Shown piece after piece: positions 46,107 through 58,100 of a stretch of 64,000 bases of DNA (the stretch's first letter is position 1; each line of letters starts with the position of its first letter). The notes below the pieces were generated by a model that was not told where the DNA came from, made no database searches, and saw only the letters and a list, made by a program, of their open reading frames with translations. Made by a program: the position numbers and the translations under genes. This DNA comes from Nomia melanderi (lineage: Eukaryota > Arthropoda > Insecta > Hymenoptera > Halictidae), in NCBI RefSeq assembly GCF_051020985.1, contig NC_135000.1:930001-994000 (forward strand), written 5' to 3'.

Positions 46107-49100
46107 GTAATAAGAATAATAATAACAACAATAACAGTAATAATAATAATAAATAAAAAAATACATCAAGAAATAGTACCGAAACAAAAACTCATAGCCC
46201 GTAAACAACCATACTATAAATACCATCCAGAAGCAATGCTAGAAAATAACGAAATTAACACGTTGAATGCCGCATGATTTCGTACAGCAAAATATACAAA
46301 ATGGAAGAAATATGGTATTAAATCATTTGATTGATTTGCATTACTATTATTATTGCATTATGCAGCTCAATGTCGCCGTATCAGATAACATTATGTATAA
46401 TATAGAAATGTTTTCAAACAATAGTCGTTTTATTGAATGAATTATAGTAATTCAATTTGGCTGGGGGTCACCGTTGACCCGCATGGCATTCAACGTGTTA
46501 AACTACCTATACTGGGATGTCACATGTGGGATGTCACACAGATAGGAAAACCGCACACAATAGATCAGATCTAACATATATCCATAAAACAACTAATATC
46601 ACGTACCTGTTAGACATAATCATACATAATGATAATAATATGAGGCAGAAAAGAAATGGAGAAATAGAAAAATATAAACCTCCAGCAATAGAACTGAGAG
46701 ACATCTGGAACCTGAGAAAAGTTAGCGTAATACCACTGATCATATTCCCAACAGATGTCGCCTCAAAATCATTCACACAAAATCTAACAGAAATAGACCT
46801 AAATCCGTAGATACATACCACTATACAGATAACAGAAATCCTAAAAACATTCAACACTGTGAGAAAGTTCTTAGACTTATAAAACCAGTAATAATAAAGC
46901 GAAATGAAGGAAAAACCAGAGGTAGAATCTAAGGAGAAAATAATAATAACAAAAGAAGAGAAATCGTCTATAATAATATAGTAATAAGTATAACAATAGA
47001 GTAGAATATAACAGTACGCGTTCGTATAACTGAGAGTAACTGAGGTTTTACTCGTTAAAAGCAAAAAAGGATCAAAATGCGCCAAGAAATTCTATTATCC
47101 GATCACCAAGGATCGAGTTGATTTATCGGAACAAATAAGATCAGGAAGTAGGGACAGTTGGCGAGCCTCTATCATTCGAACGGACTCGTCAGCCGACGTG
47201 TTCGGATAAACGAGGTTCTAACGTGGAATAAACGGAACCGCTTGACTCATCGGTTAGCGTCGAGTGGAACACTTGCGTGGAAAGAAGCGGACAAGGTCCT
47301 CCATCCGGTGATCGCGGTGAACGACAGGATGACGCACGCGAGATACCCTCCGCCCGAGTTCATCACGTTCGTCATGGCCACGGTGCAGATCAGCGATCCT
47401 AGTACCAGGCAGATCATGCGGTGCCAGGTCGCGTATTTCTAATTCGTTGCGGGGCCAGGTGACAACGCCGACGGACGATAAAAGCAAACAGAAAAGAAAA
47501 GAAACGGGAAAAGGTCTAAAGAAACCCTGTGCGTCCGGTTACTAACGTGACTACGGTGGGGGAAGAAGATGAAGCACACTCCCAGGACAACTCCCGCTAC
47601 GATGCTCAGCACGAAGTCCCTGAGAACAACCCGTACGTAGAACCAAAACTCGATCCTGCCCCCACCTGGAAAGCTTCCGTTAGTTGCCAGCAAGAATCGA
47701 AGAGGTTCGGAAAATAACTGTTTAACACTGGAGCTACCGTGCCAGTCTAAATGACTTGTTTCGATTCGTTTGTTTCGCAGTTATCATAGGTATCTTGAAA
47801 GTGGCACATGCGAAATGATCTTGAGAATAAATAGTTTCATTTGAATACTGTAATCAGAGTCTGAAGGAACTGAAAATAATCTATTGCGATTTTTATAGGG
47901 GTTACATGTTAACCGTATCAAATGCTCGGTAATTCTAGTGTTAAAACTGTTATTTTCCAAGAGAATGTTCCCCTGGTCTTACAATACTCGACCAGGGGTA
48001 GGTACAACAATACGCCTTTGCAGCGAGGGTGAATGAATCGTGTAATAGATTAATTAATATAAATAAATATAAATCAGCAATAAATAAATATGTAAATATA
48101 CTTTAGATATGGCTTTAAAACTGTTACAATGCGTTACTGACAAGTCAGCCTGTGGTTTAAAAGTGAAGAGGGACAAGGGGACACGTCCACGCTTAGATCA
48201 ACAGTAATGGCGGAACTAGTTTCGGCACGTATTTATTTTTATCTTCACTTTTGAACCACTAGCCGGCTTGGCTTACCCGAGTAACGCACTGTACGGTGTC
48301 CTAGAATAAGTGGGAAATGTCTTGGGGGTGGTTTCAGCACATCAAGACAATAGAAAAGGTTCAGGTAAACATATGCCTTACTTGACCTTGTTTCCGAGAT
48401 TGAGCGAATTCAAGTTTTGACAAACTGTATCTACCAGTACATTCTTCGTATAAACCAGGCCTGTCCAACAGGATTAGGGTAGTTTCGGTTGACAACAGGC
48501 AGAGCTTTGCTCAAAGCCACAACCACGTTCTCGAAGCAGGAAGGATACACTTATGTTTAGTGCAGCGGTTTCCAACCTTTATGCTACTACGCCTCCCTAA
48601 AAAAATTTTTCTCCGCGCCTCCTTATCTTGTAATAGATATAATAATATAGACACATTTCGAATAAGAATAATTATAATTAATGTAGGATGGCCGAGCTTA
48701 TATGCGTTGTGTGTATGAATGTGTGAGTGCGGTGTGGAACTGCGTTCCTGCTGAAGTGTTTGACACGATGCGTTGGGCGAATGTTTTAGTTTTAGAAATT
48801 GAGCGAAGAGTGTGTGTGTTTCTTTTGGAAAATGTGTGTGTTTGCGTGCGCGCAAAGTAAAATAAAGAGCGAGAGCGACCGAGCTAGGGCGAGTTTGACT
48901 CCGGCGACATAGCAAACGACTTTATAGCGTAACACGTAGTGCGGTGAATCCTAGTTTATATGTATTTTATATTAAATACCTTATACGTTTAACCCTTTGG
49001 CTACTGTTGGCACCTAAAGGCGCATGAAAAATTTGGCCTCAATGTACTGTTGGCGCCTACAGGCGCCCGGAAAATACTATTGCAGCAAAGTTCGCTTAAA

Positions 49101-52100
49101 TCTGACGTAACTGAATTATAATTGAACAATTACATCTTCCGTTAGTCATATATTATATAAATGTGATTATTTTCGATTGGTTTAATTTAGTTCAATTCAG
49201 TGTTTTCATAGTTTTAATACACTTTCCAAGAAATATGCGTTGACGCAAAATTCTGCCGTAGCCAAAGGGTTAATTAGCTCGTCGCGATTAATTATCCCTA
49301 TTCACAGTACCCAATACCTATCCACTACATTAATTTTTTATTAACAATTTTGGCGCCTCCCCTGGCAATAGTACTCCCGAGTTGGAAACCGCTGGTTTAG
49401 TGTCCACGCGTTAGGGTATTAACACTATTTCTACCGAAGGTGTCACAAGACACGCTTTGAAATTACAAGTTAAAATTATTTTCCAAGTTTAGTCGTATAT
49501 TCTGAATGAACTTTTAGACTTAAAAAAGATGGAATCAAGGACGGGCAGAAACTGCTAGCGAGGGCGAGGTGTGAGAACTTTTATAATGAAAATAAGTACT
49601 GACTGGGAGAAGAAAAAAGAAAATGTGTAATGTGCGGTAGATATATGGGGACACTAGAACATTTGGTAGACGCGTGTGATAAAATAGAACCAAAGATGTC
49701 ATTAGAATTTATTTTAAACGATAAGCGAAACACATGTGTAATGGAATGGTTGAAAAGGATAGATAGAGAAGGCAAGGGAAATAGAATGTGCGCCGAATTG
49801 AATGAATGTAGCGAGAACGGAATGAATGACAGAGAGTAGGAACAACTATATAAACCAAACTCACTCACTAGGCCGGCAGGATGTGTTTAAATAATGATTA
49901 TATATATTAAATAAGTGTTAAAATGAAAAATGGCACATCAATGCGAAGATTGCGTGACTTTAGCTACTACAATTATGAATAGTAGCACTCAATTTTCGTC
50001 CTATATTAACCCTTTGCACTCGGGAGGCGCCTTTCAGTCGCCATTTGATTTGACCCATGGAAATGATAAAATTTAGAATTCAATATTAAATTTTTATATA
50101 ATGCATCAACACATGAAACATCGAAATAAAATGGTTCTTACTTAATTTATGCAAGGTATTTCTTTATGTTAGTTGTAAAACATATCATTGATATTTCATT
50201 AGAAAATAATGAATATTTGTTGAGAAAAATATTCTCGAGTGCAAAGGGTTAACCCTTTTGCTACGATGACCTCTTTTTTGAACACTCCACATCTTTCTCT
50301 GAGCTTGCAGTTTCAGTGTTTCGTTCACTGTCATTTGTTTCTACCGAACGAGATAGATCGGTAATACAAAGTAATAGAATGCCAAGTCAATCTCAAAGAC
50401 GCTGCCTGAATGTTCATAGCAAAAAGGTTCACTGAATTTAATTATTCTCTGCCATAAACACAAAGGTACGATTCGCTATTTTTCTACTTCTTTCATCCTT
50501 CTTTAATTGAATTTTTTTTGCAAATTTTATGTTGTTCCTGCAACGATTACAAACAATAAAAACAAGATGTGTTAACGTAAATCAGGATTATTTGAAGCAG
50601 TCAGAAGATGAACAGATAAATTTAATACTAGCAAAAGCCAAACGTAATTCAAATAATAAAACAATTCGGCTTTGCTATTTCCAACGATACCAAAAACGAC
50701 ACCAAATTCTACTAAACAAATCTTATACACACGATTTCATTCGGAATATGTTTTTTAACCCTTCGCACTCGAGAGGCGACTCTCAGTCGTCATTTGATTA
50801 AACGCAGCGAAATTATAAAATGTGAAATTCAAGATAAAATGTTGAGTAAAGTATTAACACACGAAACATAGAAGCAAAAATATTCTACCCCATAATTTAT
50901 GTAAGATGTTCCTCTATGTAAGTTGCAAATAATATTGTTAATATTTCGTCAGAAAATAATGAATGTCTGTAATGAAAAATATTGTCGAGTGCAAAGGGTT
51001 AATGCATTTCTTTAATAATATTAAATTATTTCATTGAATTGCGATGTTATTATCGCAGGATTGTTTTGCTGAATACCACCGCATTAGGTAGCGTTATTTA
51101 CAATATAGCAATGTTTCCAAACGATCATCGCTTCATTAAGGAAATTGGAGTAATTGAATTTGAGTAGAGGTCACCGGTGACACCCATGTCATTCAACGTG
51201 TTAATGTTAAATAACAAACTTTATAATTTTGGCATGTTAAATCATTTCGCGGCTTACAAGAGAAGTTATCGAACTCGGAAAATAAAAAGGTCATGGAAGT
51301 TTGTATGTAAGTAGAGTAAGTTAAGTCTAATAAATTGCAATTTTTTTCGTGGCAAGTTTCATTTTGAGCGGGTGAAACTACCCTTTGAATAAAATGCAAA
51401 TTTTCCTTTCCCGTGGACTATATTGAGAATGATAAGAGGTAGCGGAAAAAATATTCAACAAAAAATACATTGTTAAATGTATAACCCTTTGACCCATTGC
51501 ACTTGACAATATTCTTAAATAGAAATATTCATTACTTTCTGACTAAATATTGACGATATTTTTCGCAACTAACACAATTAATTATCTTATATAAATTAAG
51601 GGACGGAACTATTTTATTTCGATGTTTTATGTGTTGACACGTTACACAAGGTTTAATATTGAATTTAAAATTTTATAATTTTGCTGCGTCGATTCAGATA
51701 GCGACTGAAAGGCGTCTCTCGAGTGCAAAGGGTTAAAACTTCAATTTGCTGTATCTCGGAAACGAGGTCAAATAGGTCATATGTTTATCTGAACTTTTTT
51801 TACTGTTTTAATGTACCGAGCCACCTCTAGAATATTTCTCACTTATTCTGGGACATTCTGTATATCGGTTACGACTGACACAGTTATGGAGAACCGAAAT
51901 GGAGCCATAACTGTTTCCGGTTCTTCGGAACCAAACTTATAGTGGTTCTACAACTATTATTCTTTGGTTCTGCGTTTCTTTCAGAACCGAAAAATAATAG
52001 TTATAGAACTGATACAAATATAATATCGATTCTGAAGAACGACAACCGAAACCGATATAGTTCAGAACCGATATGTATAAAGTAACGGCACCTAATATGG

Positions 52101-55100
52101 AACACCTGTTTTTAAAGTTTGATATGCGTTTTTTTTCTAATGAAACTTACATTAAAACACGAAGATATTAACATGTTAAGCGCCACGAAAATCTTGATTG
52201 TTTTTCCACAGAGTTATTATTTTGTAGCAAAGAAAAGTAGGAACAATTATTAATTATTTGGCGTTACAATCCTTGCGTTACACTATTATCAGCTTAGTTG
52301 CGTTGTTAAATATTTTCATTGGACATCGGTTATTTTGTATGTTACGATTGTTTTCAAGTAATTCAGAAGCGACGATCAACAGTGATTGACATGGAGCTTA
52401 ACGTGTTAATAAACATTCATATATTGATCGATATCAGTGCAAAAATTAGAATACCTTCAAACCACGGTGAAAAATGTGAATAAAGTTACAAACAACGATT
52501 TGAAAAAATGGTTCCTAATATGGAATACCTACGTAATTTACAAACAAAACTCATTTTTATCGCGATAAATGAATACTTATAGAATTGAGGAGGTTAAAGA
52601 AACGAATTTCCGACTTTGTTGAATTTGTATTATGTTAATTTTTTCTTCTTTTTCATACAGTGGATATACGAGTAACATGTCGGTACCGCTATATTCTTCG
52701 TGAACACAATGCACTGGACACATTGTTCTTCATTATTATTATTTTTATAACTCTTACCATAGAATAAACATGTAACAATAATATGTAATGTTCACAAAGA
52801 ATGTGCATCGAATATAGAACGTGCACCATATTAGGAACCTACATGTTCCTATAGAAAAATAATACTTATTCTAAGAAGAAAATAAATTTGTGCAATATAT
52901 TTTTTAATAGTCAAAAAACAAACATGTTCAATGATAAATTATGAAAAAATATGATTTGTTAACCTACCTAAATTAAGAAATTTAACTATTTGACTCGTCT
53001 CTCAGAAAATTGTATACACTACCAACCACAATAATGCTTCGCATTCAATGACAAATTTCAAATTGATTGTGTTCCGATAGAAAAATAATAATTATTCTAA
53101 GGAAAAAATAAATTTGTGCAAATTATTTTTGAATAATCAAAAACAAACATGTTCAATGATGAATTATGAAAAAATATAATTGTTTAGCTTAAATTAAGAA
53201 ATTTAACTATTTGACTCGTCTCTCAGAAAATTGTACACACTACCAAAATGCTTCGCATTCAATGACAGATTTCAAATTGATGTCTAACTATTAATATGAT
53301 TGTTTTCTATTGCCAACTAAGTCCCCCATGGTAACTGACACATCAAACTATTTATTTTCCGAAATATTATGGTGTTTCATATTAGGTGTAGTTACCCTAC
53401 TTAATAACAGTTGACTTTATTTGGGTTCTCCATAACCGTTTGAAGGACCGAAACCGATATCGTAACTGTTTTCAACCTCTAATCAAATCGGAATTAATTT
53501 TCGTTAACACTAACCGTATCGGCACTTTTCCTACTTAGTAACTAGTCAAATAACTGGCTATTAAATAGAGATAAACAAATTAGATGATACATTTTTTTTA
53601 GTGGAGACAGAAAAAAAAGGAAGAATGAAAATGGAAAAACTAATTAATCGGACAATATAGAAATTGATATCAAATTAAATGAACAGAAGAAAACGCAGAA
53701 TTTTATATCCGATCATTTGACCGGTTCTCGATATGGTTAGTGTTAAATGATTGCGTAAAAGGTCTAGTACTTCGTGTATTTTAAAGCCTGAAATTGCTGA
53801 ATGCTTAACACTTAGCCAATTGAATGGGGAGATCTCCCATCTTGTCCTTAGCAACGCGTTGCCTATTATTTTTTTTACTGTTTCTTTTGTTATTTAGTAA
53901 GTCTTGAACTAGGGTTATTTGCAATAGGTCAAATACCTCTCTTGCTCTTATAAAACATAGTTTTGGACAAAATGAGTTAAATGAGATCAATTACAGTTAA
54001 TCCTCCGCCGGCAATATGCTTTTTCACTAACTCGGCAATATGGACTTTTTATGGTCAGATCTTATTTACCATTATTGCGAATTCTGTAAAAATCTGAAAA
54101 GATTCTGAAATAATTATTGTAGTCCTTACTTTTATGTACAATTGACACTTGAGTCAAATTTTTACATCACTTTGCAATGAAAATTAAAAATGGAAGTGAA
54201 GTCATGAAAAAATGAGATTCTGCTGAAAGATGCATAACTTTGTAATAAGCAAATATTAAACAAAGATATTGCAGAATTTTACTCATAAGACTACGATCTT
54301 TTGAAGAAGCATGAAGAGATTTGTCAGCCTTTAAAGAAATATAATTATTTTGGGACTTCATTTTGGGAGATTTTTTAATAGACTGCATCAGTGGAAAATA
54401 AATAAATAAAATACTCTGAAAAATAAAATTGTAAATGACATATAAAAATAAATTATGCGCAAACCACAAAATGTACATATTAAAAGGAACTATTTTTTCA
54501 ATAGTGTGTTCGATGCTCCTCGCACACTACCGCTCTGCATTGAATACTTGCAGAACACTAACGCGAATGGCAATATGGACTATTAACCTCTTGCACTCCT
54601 GTGTCAAATGTGACTAGACATCAGATTTATTCGAAAGTGTGCTTCTCTATTGACACATTTTTAAATTGAGTTATTACACAATTTTCAATAATATTAGTGA
54701 AATGAATAGACATGTTTCCTATCATCTAATCTAACTAATTTCTTTTGAAGTACATTTCAAACGAAACACTTAAAATAATACAAACTTATCGAAAAGGAAA
54801 TGTAGAAGACACTAAGAGTGCAAAGGGTTAAAGGAACAAACATTATTTTATCCTCTTAGAACTTGGAATTGAACTGACCACGAAGAACGGCACTTGGGGT
54901 GTCTAATCTCTATAGGTACAAGATTTTTTCGGTGGCAAACACAAACAGTTTGACTTCTCCATTTTAAAGAAATTATACAATGAATTCTTCGACAGAACCA
55001 TAAATAGTCCATATCATAAAAAAGGTTATAGTTGTAGTGCCCTTTAGTCGATTGCTTAAGTGTTAAGTGTTAAAAGGATCTTACATATTCTCGGGTCGGG

Positions 55101-58100
55101 AAAATCGACTTTTTAGAAAGTATCCTATTGGAAAGTATCATATTTTAATAATATTCTCTGAAAATTTCAGAGGAAAATTCGAAATACTTTCGAAGTTATA
55201 GACGATTATAGCACCGACTGTAAGGCAGGTCAAATCGATTACGCGGCACTTTTGGCCGTGTTAAATTAATTTATTAATTATTAATTAAATGAATTTAACG
55301 AAAGAAAAAAGAACTCTTGAGAAAAAGGCGTATGAGGAGTCGGAAGGAATTTTGTATGCAGCAAGCATAGCTGATCGAACCTAAGTAGATTTATATGTGA
55401 AAATTCGTTTGTCAAAGCTTCAGACGCATTTTTCTCAAAACGTTTTTGTAACTGGCGTGCATGATAATTCAAAAACCATTTAATCAATGGGTCTGAAATT
55501 TTAAAATGTTCTTTTACACAACAATAGCTCCGGTATAGACTAGAATAAATAGGATTGGTTAATTTCTTCCTCAATTTTCAACGTTTCTTTTACAAAGAAA
55601 ATACTATTTTTGAGACCACCAACTTTGAAGGTCCATCATTTTGTGAATTTTTGCTCAAAAAAAATAATCATAGTCTATACTAGGGTCATAGTCATACATT
55701 TTCTAAGGATAATTGTTTTTTTTTAAACGTTCCAGTGAGCCGCAATCGTGCACGCCAGCAGATCAAAATTATTAACACTAAAACTACCGTAACAGTCAAA
55801 ATGACTGGTTTCGATTTGTTTGTTTCGCAGTTATTAATACCTTAAAAGCATTGAATATCTGAAATGATTTTGGAAATAAATAGTTTCACTTGAGTACTGT
55901 GATGAATATCCAAGGAAACTGAAAATAATCTATTGTTACAATTTTTATAGAGATTACATATCAATCGTATTAAATGCTCGGTAGTTTTAGTGTTAAAGTG
56001 ACCTCCATGAGGCTGCAGACAAACCCTATAAAATATCAATTATAAAATTATATACAATTTTTTTTGTATTTAAAGACTTAAAATATACGTCAAAAAAATT
56101 AGGGACTGGTAAAAATGTTCTTTCATTACTTCATCAGTCCCACAAAAATTGTTAAAATTTTCGACCGAGAAAGTCTAAGGTCCTCTTAACCAGTTAACTG
56201 TTCTTGACGACTACTCTTGTCACGAAATAAGTACAAAATTTGGTGTTATGACGAGTATATCCGTCATGAGTAATAAGTAGTGACAATTTTTTTCATGACG
56301 AGTATACTCGTCAAAAACCGTTAACACTAGGTTTACGGAACGCGTCAAATTGACGCATATTGGATTTTAGAAATATTATTTTGTAAATGTTTACGCCGAT
56401 TTTGATTGATGCGATCACACTGACATGTACCCGAATTACCTACTATCAAATCTCCAGTTTCTACAATCTAAATAAACGAGCATCAATTCTTTTAGGAATA
56501 ATAGAATGAAGCGAACAATAAATGCCCGTAAACCTAGTCTTAACTGGTTAAGTGAAGCTTCTCTCTCATGCGTTTACCATTCCCAAAGACGAACGAGTAG
56601 CACAGACCGAACAGGGCCACGATCAGAATACCATCGATGCAGACAGCGGTGCATATGATGCTGGCCAGATCCTTGTCCTCGCCATAACCTCTTTCGGCCA
56701 GGGCTATGATGCAGTTGAAAGTGATCACCGGCGACAAGCATGCGAGTATCGTCCTTCTCAACCGTGGAAAGGGAAAGAAGGGATCGAATAAAGCATCGCG
56801 AACGGTATAAGCGTTTCAGCTGGATATGTAATTGCAGTCTTTGATAAAAAAAGTCAGGGTCACCCATAGTCTTCCGAGGATGATCGTGGAAGCAAAAGAT
56901 AATTAACTCTTTCAGAGCCATTAGTAATTGCTGAAATTCTTTCGAAAATTATGCTATTTTAGCGAGAAATGGTTAGTTTACAGAAAATGTCTACAAACAT
57001 TTTACTATTTGTACAAATGTGCTAGAAGGTTTACAACGTATGATTAATATTTTCATCTTTTGGTGGCCGTGTTATTTGCAGAAATTAAAAAGATTTTAGA
57101 AAAATTTTCAGCGTCGTTCACAGCGACGTTGGCATTCTAAGGGTTAATACTAATTTTTATTAACTAATTGCGTAGTAGTAATATTACATATTACTACGTA
57201 ATATTCTATCATTGAGAGATTAAAATTTATTTTTATATCCTTCAGATGGGAACCACATTGGAAATGTCTGGAATTTAGTGAAAACTCTCGTGCACGCATC
57301 ACCATCGCCGGATTGAAATGCAAAAGTTGTTGAAATTTTGCAAAACTCGAAGTCAAAGAAATAATCACCAAATGTATACGCAGTATATCGGGAATGGTGA
57401 ATGTTATAATAAAAGCAAAGCAGGAAAACAAAACTAATATTTATTTATTTAACCGTTTGAGTGCTGAGGAGCGTCATAGCGCTCTTATTGCATTGTACCG
57501 AAATTACTATGTTTTTCAAGAAATAAATCAAAGAAAATTTATTTGAATAAATGTTATTTTTTGATACTTCTTTTTGCAACAACACAATATTTGTGATTTA
57601 ATTAGATAACTACTCTTATTAATCTTTTTTTATACACACCCAAGCACTTCCGCACTTTTGGTATATATCCACAAAATTTGTTTAACACTTAAACGGTTAA
57701 TATATATATGTATTTAACTTGATAGTTAATGAAAGTTATTATTAAATTACGTTTTAACCTTCTAATTCTCAATTACCACGAAAAATGTTGAAAATTATGG
57801 ATGATTCTAATTTTTTGATCAGGGACTGTACATATCAATTATCTATAAATTATCGATATCTTGTCGATATTGGAAGGGTTGCCACGAGAACGAGGCAGCT
57901 CCACTTTCAGGTAATTTTAGTAAATCGTCAGAAATCAATTAAAACTTTAGTACTACTTCGAGTGTGCTGTAAGTTTATGGTAAACTAATATTTGTATTAA
58001 TAAACTTATACACTGATCAAGGAACCAATATCTTTCTTATTGTTCCAGCAAATACAATTTTAATATTGGAGTGTCTCGTTTTTGTCTCAGTAGAAAAAAG

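Larger units (their letters stand above)
52083..53394. mobile_element. 1.3-kb inverted-repeat element with internal tandem duplication
   Basis: Ends TAACGGCACCTAATATGGAA and, complemented, TAACTACACCTAATATGAAA. The shared CACCTAATATG core also recurs internally near 52514 and, inverted, near 52828. A flanking inverted pair (GTTATGGAGAACC at about 51883 and GGTTCTCCATAAC at about 53424) encloses it. It hosts a TTAA element at 52168..52409. No transposase frame. The superfamily is uncertain, and TA at the borders would fit Tc1/mariner. Confidence 0.65.

Noticed and set aside
45984..46277. Poly-Thr and poly-Cys open frames
   Set aside because: Translations of the CAA microsatellite on the two strands.
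46534..47085. 183-aa minus-strand open frame
   Set aside because: Lies antisense to the retrotransposon remnant and intron; low-complexity Tyr/Ile/Phe composition from AT-rich DNA.
47254..47487. 77-aa minus-strand frame (Arg/Asp/His-rich)
   Set aside because: Shifted frame over antiporter exon 4; the true frame encodes membrane helices.
48511..48915. 134-aa minus-strand open frame
   Set aside because: Falls across the left border of the hAT-like element and has no family resemblance.
52848..53282. Possible CRISPR-like or satellite array
   Set aside because: Only two copies of a 215-bp unit with no short repeat-spacer structure; a simple tandem duplication in eukaryotic DNA.
56574..56921. 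115-aa minus-strand frame over antiporter exon 2
   Set aside because: It is a shifted frame of the exon; the correct frame carries the SPVITFNC and DKDLAS family blocks.
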